Part shown: positions 51,638 to 60,604 of the stretch, piece by piece
Position numbering within the stretch: position 1 is the stretch's first letter
How the letters are laid out: each line of letters begins with the position of its first letter
From: an uncultured Bacilli bacterium
GTDB lineage: Bacteria > Bacillota_I > Bacilli_A > RF39 > UBA660
DNA length: 60,987 bases
Direction of reading: 5' to 3'
Assembly (NCBI GenBank): GCA_934162325.1
Contig: CAKPIH010000002.1
Coordinates: 1-60,987, forward strand
The notes under the pieces: model-generated
Seen by the model: the letters and a program-made list of their open reading frames with translations, nothing else
Database searches by the model: none
What the model was told of the DNA's origin: nothing
Program-made: the position numbers and the translations under genes

Positions 51638-53422
51638 ATGTCTATAGGTAGTCCAATAGTAGTAGAAATAGATGATAATAAGAAAGCACTAGATAAATTT
51701 TATAATTCTTTAAAAGAAGATACCAAAGAAAATAGGATAATAAAAAGTTACCCTACAGTATACATACATGCTTGGAAAACAGGAGATAAATATGAAGTAT
51801 ATGTAGGAGAATCAAATGACTTCTATCGTAGAACAGAAGAACATTATAATCAAAAAAATAATCCAAAGGCTTGGGAAAGCAAATTAACAGAAGAAAACTC
51901 CAAACTATACATAATCGCCCATCCCAATTTTAATAAATCATTAACACTAGATATAGAAAATAGACTATACCTTTATTTAAGTAGTTCCCAAAGCGTATCA
52001 AAAGCTCATAATAGTAAAGAAAATCCCCAAAATGATTATTATTTACACGAAATATTAGATGAAATATTTTCCAAGATATGGAGAAAACTAAGAAATATCA
52101 ATGAAGAACTATTCCTATCAGAAGGAGAAATAAAAGCATCCCATATCTTCAAAGCATCACCATTACATAAACTAAATAATGAGCAGTTAGAAGCCAAAGA
52201 ACTAGTACTAAGTAAAATAGCAAATTCTGCACAAAACTCAAGTGAAAATAATCAATTAATCTGGGTAGAAGGCATTTGGGGAACAGGAAAAACAGTCTTA
52301 ATAAGCAGTATCTTTTATGAAGCCATAATAAGAGCCAATAAAGATTTAAATGATGAAAATTCAAAGAAGAAAAAACTAGATATAGCGGTCATTGTCAATA
52401 ACAAAGAACAATTAAAACTTTATAAAGAGATAGCTAAGAAGTTATGCTTAGTAACAAATAAAGAAAAAGTAGTTTTTAACCCCAATAATTTTATTAATCA
52501 GTTTGTAGATAAGAAAAATTCTCCTAAAAAGAGAACCAAACCATATGATATCGTATTAGTAGATGAAGCTCATTTACTCCTAACAAGAAAAACACAAGCT
52601 TTTAATGGAGAGCAAGGTCAATTAGCAGAAATAATGAAATATGGAAAAGTAGTAGTGGCCATGTTTCATAGAAAACAGATAATGAATGCAGAGCAATATC
52701 TAAGTAAAGAAGAAATAGATAACTATGAAAATACCGCTAAAAGAGAAGGAAATTATATAAAGCTTACTAAGCAAATGAGAATGAATGCTAATCCAGAAAT
52801 AATAGATTGGATAGAAGACTTTTGTATATTAGGAAAATTAAAGCCATTAACAAAAAATAGAGGAAATTATGAAATAAGAGTATTTGATTCACCTAAGTTA
52901 TTAGAAAAAGCTATTAAAGAAAAAGCCAAAAAAGAAGATACAAAACTATCTCGTTTAATAGCAACCTACGATTGGGAATATAAAGAAAATAGACAACCAA
53001 AGAATGAAAAATATTGGTGTGTAAAAATAGATGATTGGTGTAAACCATGGAATTACCAATTAGAAAAAGATATTCAGAAAAATAAAAAAGCCAAAGATAG
53101 AGATTTATCTTGGGTAGAACAACCACTTACAATAGATGAAGTAGGATCAATATATACAATTCATGGTTTTGATTTAAATTATGCTGGTGTAATTATAGGA
53201 CCATCAGTAAAGTTTAGAAATAATGAAGTCGTATTCGATCCAAAGAGTAGTAAGAATAATAAAGCTACTCAAAATAGAACTTTAAAAGATGGTAGTAAAG
53301 AAAACTTTGCTGAAGACTTTCTATCAAATGAGTTAGGAGTATTATTAACTCGAGGAATAAATGGAATATATATCTATGCTTGTGATGAAGAATTAAGAAA
53401 TGAATTAAAGAGATATGTTTAG
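51638..53422 (+). CDS. GIY-YIG nuclease-like / DUF2075 helicase fusion
   Basis: The 594-residue protein begins with a GIY-YIG-like module (TVYIHAWKTGDKYEVYVGESNDFYRRTEEHY, about 38-68). The DUF2075 ATPase core has WVEGIWGTGKTVLIS (Walker A near 212), IVLVDEAHLLLT, TKQMRMN, and the C-terminal IYTIHGFDLNYAGVIIGP and LGVLLTRGINGIYIY. Such proteins are putative nucleic-acid helicase-nucleases of accessory regions; no function is established that I know of. Paired with MazG, a layout suggesting defence or nucleotide-stress response. Confidence 0.85.
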   Translation: MSIGSPIVVEIDDNKKALDKFYNSLKEDTKENRIIKSYPTVYIHAWKTGDKYEVYVGESNDFYRRTEEHYNQKNNPKAWESKLTEENSKLYIIAHPNFNKSLTLDIENRLYLYLSSSQSVSKAHNSKENPQNDYYLHEILDEIFSKIWRKLRNINEELFLSEGEIKASHIFKASPLHKLNNEQLEAKELVLSKIANSAQNSSENNQLIWVEGIWGTGKTVLISSIFYEAIIRANKDLNDENSKKKKLDIAVIVNNKEQLKLYKEIAKKLCLVTNKEKVVFNPNNFINQFVDKKNSPKKRTKPYDIVLVDEAHLLLTRKTQAFNGEQGQLAEIMKYGKVVVAMFHRKQIMNAEQYLSKEEIDNYENTAKREGNYIKLTKQMRMNANPEIIDWIEDFCILGKLKPLTKNRGNYEIRVFDSPKLLEKAIKEKAKKEDTKLSRLIATYDWEYKENRQPKNEKYWCVKIDDWCKPWNYQLEKDIQKNKKAKDRDLSWVEQPLTIDEVGSIYTIHGFDLNYAGVIIGPSVKFRNNEVVFDPKSSKNNKATQNRTLKDGSKENFAEDFLSNELGVLLTRGINGIYIYACDEELRNELKRYV

Positions 53423-53428
53423 AATATT

Positions 53429-53456
53429 AATGCCACTTTGTTGGCATTTTTATATT
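53429..53456 (+). terminator. Terminator after the GIY-YIG/DUF2075 gene
   Basis: AATGCCA pairs with TGGCATT, followed by TTTATATT. Confidence 0.65.
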
Positions 53457-53462
53457 ATTATT

Positions 53463-53567
53463 CACTCTAAGCCTTACAATGTAAGTCTTATGAGTGTTGT
53501 TATTAGCCTAGGGTCTAATAACAATATGCCATTGCATCTATTATATATAAGCAATAGGTATATACTA
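53463..53567 (-). repeat. Dual stem-loop element, family 1, copy F (minus strand)
   Basis: Read on the minus strand: AGTATATACC, TGCTTATATATAATAGAT, then TTGTTATTAG/CTAATAACAA with loop ACCCTAGG. This abuts CACTCATAAG/CTTAGAGTG (imperfect, with an extended loop). The order is that of copies A-D but inverted relative to the flanking gene. It lies at the left edge of the defence block. The following bases to 53750 hold nothing I recognise. Confidence 0.72.
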
Positions 53568-53747
53568 AGATATTATTTTAGCATAAAGAAGTAACTATTA
53601 ATTAAATAGCACTGATGATGATATGGATAAATAAAAATACAATTGTTGCGTTTAAGTATAATGTAATAATAGAAATTAATTTTATGTATGAAAATAGGAA
53701 TTCAGTTAGAAATTATTATGGAAGGAATGTAAAAAAATAGTTTTTGG

Positions 53748-53756
53748 TGATATAAT
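53748..53756 (+). promoter_or_regulatory. Extended -10 promoter
   Basis: TGATATAAT (TGn plus TATAAT at 53751-53756) before AAAGGAGAGG and the decayed membrane-protein gene. Confidence 0.5.
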
Positions 53757-53778
53757 ATTTCATCAAAGGAGAGGTATT

Positions 53779-54548
53779 ATGAAAGAATTTTATGAAAATG
53801 TGATAAAACCAATTTTAATCAATGAAATTGTAGTAAATTGGATTGCCTCAATAATTACAGGAATATTAGTTATAGCAATACCAACAACAGTTCTGAAATT
53901 TTTTCGTTTCAGAAAAGATATTGAAAAGATTAATAATATAAATGATAGATTTATTAATTCGATTAGACCTTACATAATAGAAAAAATCAAGATATCTTCT
54001 AATCTTATCATTGACATAAGAAGAACAATAATAATGGATTCTGATATTAAGGAAAGATTTGCTCTTTCCAAAATAGATTTAAGAAATAAATTAATAATGA
54101 ATATAAATGAGAGTAAATATATTGATTAAGTTAATAAAAAGGAATTAATAGATTTTACATATGAAATATTTAAAGATTTTAAAAAGAAAAATGGGTTAAT
54201 TGATAACAAAGAAATTAACGTAAGAGAAAGAAAAGTTAATATCTTAGATAATTTTGTTAAAAATCAATTATTTTACTTTTGATTTCACAAATAATGATTG
54301 TTTTAACATTATTTTTTGATAAAAGCGGAGAAAACCAGAAGATAACTTTGCTATATTATTACCTTTGGTTTTGGGAACATTTTTTATTTAGCTTTTTATT
54401 AGATTTTATTTTTAAAACATTAAGAAGCGATGTTTCTGAAAACAAAAAAATATCCTCAGATTATTAGAAAATCATTTATAAATTAATGTTAGATAAAACT
54501 TTGAAAAAAAGACAAGAAAAAAAGAATGGTGATAATAAGATTAAATAA
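53779..54548 (+). pseudogene. Decayed membrane-protein gene
   Basis: A good ribosome binding site (AAAGGAGAGG) starts a frame with a membrane helix (VVNWIASIITGILVIAIPTTVL). It hits TAA at 54127, continues in frame (VNKKELIDFTYEIFKDF) to TGA at 54280, then shifts frame. The second frame shows two hydrophobic stretches (SQIMIVLTLFF; YYYLWFWEHFLFSFLLDFIF), a TAG at 54465 and a basic tail ending at 54548. The intact protein would have been about 255 residues. Family unknown. The three lesions show relaxed selection at the edge of the defence block. The bases to 54715 carry no gene. Confidence 0.7.
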
Positions 54549-54715
54549 ATTATTTAACAGTGGTAACTAAAATTCAGAGGTGGAGAGTTCAGTTATCTAT
54601 ACAAAAAATTGATTGGGTACTAAAGCATTAAAATTTAAAAAAAGTAAAAAAATGATACAAAAATCTATTTTTGACTATTAAATATTAAAAAAAATATAAA
54701 AATTCGGGAAATATA

Positions 54716-54779
54716 TGGTATAATTATTACATTGATAAGCAGTATTTAATCTTTTTAAGATGGATACTGTTTATTTTTT
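54716..54779 (+). promoter_or_regulatory. Hachiman promoter with an immediate terminator-like hairpin
   Basis: An extended -10 (TGGTATAAT, TATAAT at 54719-54724) would start RNA near 54731. Within ten bases lies CAGTAT/ATACTG (54740-54745 with 54764-54769) with inner AATCTT/AAGAT pairing, followed by TTTATTTTTT. This is a complete intrinsic terminator between promoter and hamA, so most transcripts should stop unless it is relieved. Confidence 0.65.
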
Positions 54780-54798
54780 GTAGTATGGAAGTGGTTAT

Positions 54799-55587
54799 AT
54801 GAAGTATAAATTATTGGATCTAGAATTGAATGTTGAGGCTTGCTTTGTTTATATTGATGAATATGATGATAATCTAAAAAAATTCATTGATGATAATTTT
54901 TTAGAAATAATTAAGGGTAAAATGATTGCAGAGAGAGAAACAACTGATACTATTAGGGATACTATAAAAGATGCTGCAAAATATATTTTGAAAAAAGACA
55001 AGACATCTACTGCAAAGGTAGGAATAATTGGGGAATTTCTATTTCATTGTTTTATGAGATTAGAAGAAGTGTCTTTTAAATTTCTTTCTTGCTGTCCAAC
55101 AATAGGTTATAGTGATACATATCAGGGATTTTTTAAAGGATTTGATGGTTGCTATTATTCCCAGAATGAAATTTGGATAACGGAAGTGAAATCAAAGGAA
55201 AAATGTACAGATTTAGATAAAGACAATCGTGCTAAATTGATAGTTGCTGCTAATCAAATAGAAAATGAGGTTAATGATGAAGATATAAATAGATGGGAAA
55301 AAACTAAAGGATATGTACACAATCAATTAACTAATAATGAATTAGATGATACTAACATACATAAATTGTTATCAAAAGCAAAACAAACTAATTACAACAA
55401 AATTTTAGGTACAATGATAATATGTAGTAATAATGAATTTGATGTGGATTATATAAAAAAATATTTAAAAAAATTGAAAGATCAAAATATCCCTGAACAA
55501 AAAATATTTATTATGTGTATAAGAAACTATGATTATAATATTTTATATAATTATATTTTGATGAAGTATGGTGATTCAAATGAATGA
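54799..55587 (+). CDS. hamA: Hachiman nuclease HamA (DUF1837)
   Basis: The 262-residue protein has KVGIIGEFLFHCFMRLEE near 71-88, then GFDGCYYSQNEIWITEVKSKEK. In this order Asp (FDG) and the E-V-K element form a PD-(D/E)xK-like site near 113-130. This matches DUF1837/HamA, the effector of the Hachiman antiphage system, which degrades DNA once HamB senses damaged or aberrant DNA. GGAAGTGG precedes the ATG. It overlaps hamB, as usual for the pair. Confidence 0.88.
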   Translation: MKYKLLDLELNVEACFVYIDEYDDNLKKFIDDNFLEIIKGKMIAERETTDTIRDTIKDAAKYILKKDKTSTAKVGIIGEFLFHCFMRLEEVSFKFLSCCPTIGYSDTYQGFFKGFDGCYYSQNEIWITEVKSKEKCTDLDKDNRAKLIVAANQIENEVNDEDINRWEKTKGYVHNQLTNNELDDTNIHKLLSKAKQTNYNKILGTMIICSNNEFDVDYIKKYLKKLKDQNIPEQKIFIMCIRNYDYNILYNYILMKYGDSNE

Positions 55588-58018
55588 AATTAAACCATTG
55601 AATGTACAATTTGTTAAGGATTATATTGATTTTTTGAGGGGAGATATGTCAAAAATAGGGGGATTATTAAATTATGCTTTCTATTTGTTAATAAAGAAAA
55701 AAGATGAACTTAGTTTAAATTTTGCTTATAGCATTATAATAAATTATACTTTAAAATTTAAGGATTATAGTCCATTAATAGAATTTTCAATTATTTTTGG
55801 TTATTCTCCTATATTAAATATAATATATAACAAAATAGGAATTAGTACTAATAAAGAAATAGAAAATTTTATTGCTAATTACTACATAGAAAATAATAAA
55901 TATAATGATAAAATACTTACATCTGGTCAAAAAATTATTTATAGAATGATAGAAACAAATAATGATTATTCAATTATTGCACCAACATCTTTTGGGAAAA
56001 CAGATTTAATGTTAGAAAGTTCGCTAAAATCTAAAGGCGACTGCATAATAATAGTTCCACTTACGGCTTTATTAACACAAGTAAAGCAAGATTTATCTAT
56101 TTTGGCAAAGAAAGAAAAAACAAATGTAAAGTTGATAACTCACCATGAAATAAAAAGAAGTAATAATTATAAAAATATTTATATATTGACTCAAGAAAGA
56201 TGCTTTGAATTAATAAAAAAAAATAAATTTGAAAATATAACAGATTTATTTATAGATGAAGCTCATAAGCTTTTAGGAAAAGGTGAACGTAGTTATAAAT
56301 TATCCCAAATTATTTTTCTATTAAAAATAAAATTTAATTGTTGTATTAAATATTATTCACCTGTATTATATGATCCTAGTTCTGTTCAAATTAAGGGTGT
56401 ACATAAAAAAGAGTTACAATTGGTAAACGGTATTAGGGATATGAAATGTTATCATTATTATTTTTTTCATAATAATTGTAAAGAAATTTATATTCCAAAC
56501 ACTAATAGAATGACTAGTGACTATATATTAGATACTCATTATTTGGATTTTGATGAATATATATTAAGAAATTCAAAATCAAAAAATATAGTTTTTTTAA
56601 ACTCACCAAAAGATGTTGAACGCATAGCATTAAAATTTTCTGAAAATATAGATTTAAAAATTAATATAGACTGTACTGATTTAATAGATTTTATTGGTGA
56701 AGATTATTATATAGTGGACATTATACAAAAAGGAATAATTTATATTCATGGCGAAATGCCAGATATAATTAAGTCGTTTTTACTAGATGTATATAGAAGT
56801 AATAAAGATATAAAATATTTATTTACAAATTCTAGTGTCCTGGAAGGAGTAAATACGCCTAGTGATGCATTATTCATATATGATTACAATATAGGTGTAG
56901 GAATGATGAAACCACAAGATTTTATAAATTTACGAGGAAGAATTAACAGAATTAATGAAATTGTGAAGACAGGCAATTTAGAAAAAATTATTTGTGAAAC
57001 ACATTTTAATTGTCAATCAGATTACAAGAAACAAAAAATAAGAAATAAAGTAATAGATCCTTGTTACGGTGTTTATCATGAAGATGAGATAGAAAATGAG
57101 TATTTAATTGGATATTCAAAAGATGATAAAAGTTCAGAATATATTTCCAGCTTGGAACAAATCAAATTAATCGATGATAATATTGACATTAAATCTGTTT
57201 TTGATGAGGATATAACATCAAGTTGTAGTGATATATTAAATAAATGTTTATTAAATAATATTGTATTAAATGAACAGCAAAAAGAATCATTGGATGTTAG
57301 AATATCAAGATTTTATGGAAAAAGAATAAATAGTATTAACGATTTATTATCTGCAATAAATACCATTTTTAAATTGGAAAAATCAGATGATATATCTATT
57401 TCACGTTTATCTAATAATACGGCAAGAAATTTTTATTCTGTATTAATGCAATGGATTATTGAAGGGAAAACAGTTAAAGAGAAAGCTTTAAGAATTACAA
57501 GATATTATAATCAAAAGTCAGATGGAGAATTAATTTATGTTGGTAAACGTGGGGAGATATGTGCAGAATTAATTGGTGAAAAATTGGTTATATGTAATTC
57601 GGGTTATAGCTTTCTTAGGGTTGATAAATCAGGGCGACCTATTAGATTAAAGAGATTATGGATAATTAATAATCATAATATAAAGAAGTTATATAATATA
57701 TGTGTTATAAAAGTTAAAGTAGAAGAAGATTTTATTTCATATAAGTTAATACCGTTTATTGAAGCAATAAATGATATTGATAATACAATCATTGATGAAA
57801 AATTATATAATTTAATAAAATATAAATCAAATGATTTATTTGAAATTGAACTAATTAAAGAAGGTTTTTCTATTTATCTTGCTAGAGCTTTAAATGATGT
57901 TAATTATAAAAAATATATTAAATTTACAGATTTAGGTGTGATAATAGATGATGAAATTTTAAAATATTTTGTGGATAATAAAATAATTTATGAAGAATTA
58001 AAAAAGTTTTTGTTATGA
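55580..58018 (+). CDS. hamB: Hachiman helicase HamB
   Basis: About 812 residues. The SF2 helicase core has APTSFGKTDLML (motif I near 134), IVPLTALLTQ, LFIDEAHKLLG (motif II near 225), FTNSSVLEGVNTPSDALFIYD (motif V) and FINLRGRINRI (motif VI). A long C-terminal region has no motif I recognise. HamB loads on DNA and controls HamA. ATG 55580 has GGTGAT at a good distance; ATG 55568 in the same frame is also possible. It overlaps hamA by 8 bases. T-rich codon use differs from the housekeeping genes. Confidence 0.88.
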   Translation: MNEIKPLNVQFVKDYIDFLRGDMSKIGGLLNYAFYLLIKKKDELSLNFAYSIIINYTLKFKDYSPLIEFSIIFGYSPILNIIYNKIGISTNKEIENFIANYYIENNKYNDKILTSGQKIIYRMIETNNDYSIIAPTSFGKTDLMLESSLKSKGDCIIIVPLTALLTQVKQDLSILAKKEKTNVKLITHHEIKRSNNYKNIYILTQERCFELIKKNKFENITDLFIDEAHKLLGKGERSYKLSQIIFLLKIKFNCCIKYYSPVLYDPSSVQIKGVHKKELQLVNGIRDMKCYHYYFFHNNCKEIYIPNTNRMTSDYILDTHYLDFDEYILRNSKSKNIVFLNSPKDVERIALKFSENIDLKINIDCTDLIDFIGEDYYIVDIIQKGIIYIHGEMPDIIKSFLLDVYRSNKDIKYLFTNSSVLEGVNTPSDALFIYDYNIGVGMMKPQDFINLRGRINRINEIVKTGNLEKIICETHFNCQSDYKKQKIRNKVIDPCYGVYHEDEIENEYLIGYSKDDKSSEYISSLEQIKLIDDNIDIKSVFDEDITSSCSDILNKCLLNNIVLNEQQKESLDVRISRFYGKRINSINDLLSAINTIFKLEKSDDISISRLSNNTARNFYSVLMQWIIEGKTVKEKALRITRYYNQKSDGELIYVGKRGEICAELIGEKLVICNSGYSFLRVDKSGRPIRLKRLWIINNHNIKKLYNICVIKVKVEEDFISYKLIPFIEAINDIDNTIIDEKLYNLIKYKSNDLFEIELIKEGFSIYLARALNDVNYKKYIKFTDLGVIIDDEILKYFVDNKIIYEELKKFLL

Positions 58019-58045
58019 TTTATTGAAAAAAATAATTCGCTACTA

Positions 58046-58099
58046 TTGCAAATTGTAAAAAAAAATTGTATAATAAATTTAATTGCAAGTATTGCAATT
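58046..58099 (+). promoter_or_regulatory. Methyltransferase promoter with palindromic operator
   Basis: TTGCAA (58046-58051), 17 bp and TATAAT (58069-58074). The perfect inverted repeat AATTGCAA-GTA-TTGCAATT (58081-58099) begins at the expected start site. TATTGCAA at the -35 repeats the half-site. Cytosine methyltransferases of restriction systems often repress their own promoters at such sites. No separate controller gene is visible. Confidence 0.7.
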
Positions 58100-58143
58100 T
58101 GAAGTAATTATTGTTATACTTGAATAGTAGTGGGTGATAAATA

Positions 58144-59373
58144 ATGAGTAAGAAGAAAAAATATAGAGTAATTTCATTGTTTTCAGGTGCTGGCGGCATG
58201 GATTTAGGCTTTATAAATGCTGGATTCGATATTGTTTGGGCAAATGATTTTTTTAAAGAAGCAGTAGAATCATATAAGAAAAATGTTGATGAGCGAATTG
58301 TGTATGGAGATATTACCAAAATTGATAGTAGTGAAATGCCTGATGAAATAGATTTAGTAATCGGTGGGTTCCCTTGTCAAGGTTTTTCTGTTGCCAACAC
58401 TAAAAGAAGTATGAAAGATGAAAGAAACTTTTTATATAAAGAGATGTTACGTGTTATACGAGATAAAAAGCCGAAATTTTTTGTAGCAGAAAATGTTAAG
58501 GGAATTCTGTCTATGAAAAAGGGTAAAGTAATTGAAATGATAAAAAAAGATTTTAGATCTTTGGGTTATGAAGTGGATGCAAGGTTGTTAAATGCTGCAG
58601 AATATGGTGTCCCTCAAGCTAGAGAAAGGGTAGTCATAATAGGAAATAGAATTGGGGTGAACAATCCGTATCCGAAACCGACTCATTGGGTTGATAGTAA
58701 AACATATGAAACTAAAAAGGGATTGAAAGCGCCAGTAACTGTTGAACAAACAATAGGATTTTTAAGCGATGTTAGACTTAGTGATAATCCCATAACATTA
58801 GAAGATGGTACAATAATATATAATCATATGGCTGCAACTAATGTATATGATAAGTTTTGGGGTAGAAAATATAAAGTAAAACAATCTGCAATATGTGATT
58901 ATTTAAAAAAATGGCGTGATAAAGCAGGATATACAACAAAAAAAGTAGATGACCATTTTGGATATAAATATACTGCTGGACATTGGTTTAGAAAAGATAA
59001 CAATTCTGGTAGTATCCCAAAACCATCAGATTGGTGGGAGTTAAAAAAAATATTAGGATTTGATGATAAATATGATGAAAAGGTCACTACAATGGTTGAA
59101 AAAGAAATTAAATTTGAACAGTCATTAAGAATTACTAATTGGGATAGACCAAGTGATACTATTACAGCGACAGGTCCTGAAATTCATGTTAATAAAGAAA
59201 GAAGACTAAGTGCAAGAGAGTGTGCTATGCTTCAAACTTTTCCGATGGATTATCAATTTGTAGGGAGTCTAAATGTCGTTTATAAGCAAATAGGTAATGC
59301 GGTTCCTGTTAAATTGGCTGAACAGATAGCTAAAGAAATTTATGATGTATTAGAAAAAGAAGAATCAAATTGA
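58144..59373 (+). CDS. DNA (cytosine-5)-methyltransferase
   Basis: The 409-residue protein has motif I SLFSGAGGMDLGF, motif IV GGFPCQGFSVAN (catalytic Cys near 78), motif VI FVAENVKG, motif VIII QARERVVIIG, a target-recognition region about 190-320, motif IX (RECAMLQTFP) and motif X (YKQIGNAVPVKLAEQIAKEI). It is the protective half of a type II restriction system with the convergent gene next door. The target sequence is unknown. Start ATG 58144 has GGGTGAT upstream. Confidence 0.95.
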   Translation: MSKKKKYRVISLFSGAGGMDLGFINAGFDIVWANDFFKEAVESYKKNVDERIVYGDITKIDSSEMPDEIDLVIGGFPCQGFSVANTKRSMKDERNFLYKEMLRVIRDKKPKFFVAENVKGILSMKKGKVIEMIKKDFRSLGYEVDARLLNAAEYGVPQARERVVIIGNRIGVNNPYPKPTHWVDSKTYETKKGLKAPVTVEQTIGFLSDVRLSDNPITLEDGTIIYNHMAATNVYDKFWGRKYKVKQSAICDYLKKWRDKAGYTTKKVDDHFGYKYTAGHWFRKDNNSGSIPKPSDWWELKKILGFDDKYDEKVTTMVEKEIKFEQSLRITNWDRPSDTITATGPEIHVNKERRLSARECAMLQTFPMDYQFVGSLNVVYKQIGNAVPVKLAEQIAKEIYDVLEKEESN

Positions 59374-59389
59374 TGAGATTCTTCTTTTT
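59354..59389. terminator. Bidirectional terminator between methyltransferase and restriction genes
   Basis: AAAAAGAAGAATC (59354-59366) pairs with GATTCTTCTTTTT (59377-59389). T runs occur on both strands. Confidence 0.8.
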
Positions 59390-60401
59390 AAATTTTATTA
59401 AGCATTTCGTAGTATTCTTTTAAACCTTCCCATTTGTTTCCATTTGAGTCATATCTATCTTTTAAATAATTAGAATTATATCTAGATGAGTCACCACATC
59501 TAACAGCACAAAGATAATATTTTTTATTGCTACTTCCTTTTAACTGGTATAACCATATTACATCCTTATCTGGATCATAATAACCAACTTTAGATAAGAC
59601 CTTACCTTTAATCCAATTTTCTGGGATTATTATATTATTTTCAATAATTTCGTATTTTTGAGTATCTGATGTATTATCAAATATATTGCTATTTCCAATT
59701 AGTTTTTCTTTAAAGTATTCACCATCTAATTGCGTGTAATATTTGTATGTTTTAAAATTTGATAACAAATCAAAATCAAATAATTCGCTTAAAATACCAT
59801 TTGGAATACATGTTAGTGTCAATGTAGGATTATTTTTATCATTACTTATTTCAAAGTCATAGCCATCATCACTATATATAATTTTTATTAAAAATGTTAA
59901 ATTGATTTTTCCTGAATATTCGTCAATTGGTTTTAAATTAGCCATTGCTTCTAATCCCTTAAAATTTCCATTAGCACCAATTCTCTTGTTGTTAAACGAT
60001 GATTGGTTATGCTCTAATTGAGTGTTATATATATCACTTCTATTACTATTTATGTCGTCGGTTTTTACATCGATATTTAAAACTGCATCTTCTGTTTCAA
60101 CTGCTAAATCGCAACTGACTGGAGATGGAAAAAATGAACAACCCTCATCTGTATTAAATAAGGTTTTATATATATGATATCTTACTAATCTTTCTGCCGG
60201 AATTTTAATTTTATTTTTTACATTCCATATTTTTGCAAGTAATCTATAGTTGGTTTTTGTTTCTCTTTCTATATTTTTTAGATCGGCTAAGAAATCTTTA
60301 GAAGTGATTATTTCTTCTAATTTATTAAAATATTTTTTTTCCATTTCTAATATTTTCTTTTGATTTGGATTTGGAGTTAAATCATTTCTTTGTTTTGACA
60401 T
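59388..60401 (-). CDS. Candidate type II restriction endonuclease
   Basis: About 337 residues; family not recognised. SCDLAVETEDAVLNIDVKTDD (near 98-118) could be a PD-(D/E)xK site, with Asp, the IDVK element and following acidic residues. GCSFFPSPVS before it is a plausible loop. Convergence with a solitary cytosine methyltransferase, an own promoter and similar composition support the role. ATG 60401 (MSKQRNDLTP) has AGGTG 7 bases upstream; the ATG at 60422 overlaps the promoter region. Confidence 0.7.
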   Translation of the reverse strand: MSKQRNDLTPNPNQKKILEMEKKYFNKLEEIITSKDFLADLKNIERETKTNYRLLAKIWNVKNKIKIPAERLVRYHIYKTLFNTDEGCSFFPSPVSCDLAVETEDAVLNIDVKTDDINSNRSDIYNTQLEHNQSSFNNKRIGANGNFKGLEAMANLKPIDEYSGKINLTFLIKIIYSDDGYDFEISNDKNNPTLTLTCIPNGILSELFDFDLLSNFKTYKYYTQLDGEYFKEKLIGNSNIFDNTSDTQKYEIIENNIIIPENWIKGKVLSKVGYYDPDKDVIWLYQLKGSSNKKYYLCAVRCGDSSRYNSNYLKDRYDSNGNKWEGLKEYYEMLNKI

Positions 60402-60420
60402 AAGTTTACACCTCACATTC

Positions 60421-60449
60421 ATTATAACATGAAATTAAAAAAATTCCAA
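60421..60449 (-). promoter_or_regulatory. Promoter of the restriction gene
   Basis: On the minus strand TTGGAA (60449-60444), 17 bp, and TATAAT (60426-60421) preceded by TG (extended -10). The -35 lies in a CCAAATTTGG palindrome. Confidence 0.65.
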
Positions 60450-60604
60450 ATTTGGTAAAAAAATATGTGCAAAAGTTTATCCGTATTTATCAATATCTTA
60501 ATATTTACTAAAGTGTCCATTCGTATAAATGCGGTATTTATATGATTTTATAGAGATTTTATACAACATTTATTACTTATTGACTTTCGACAATCACGTG
60601 ATAA

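Noticed and set aside
54279..54467. Separate 62-residue membrane protein
   Set aside because: It starts at TTG with no ribosome binding site and continues the decayed upstream gene after a frameshift.
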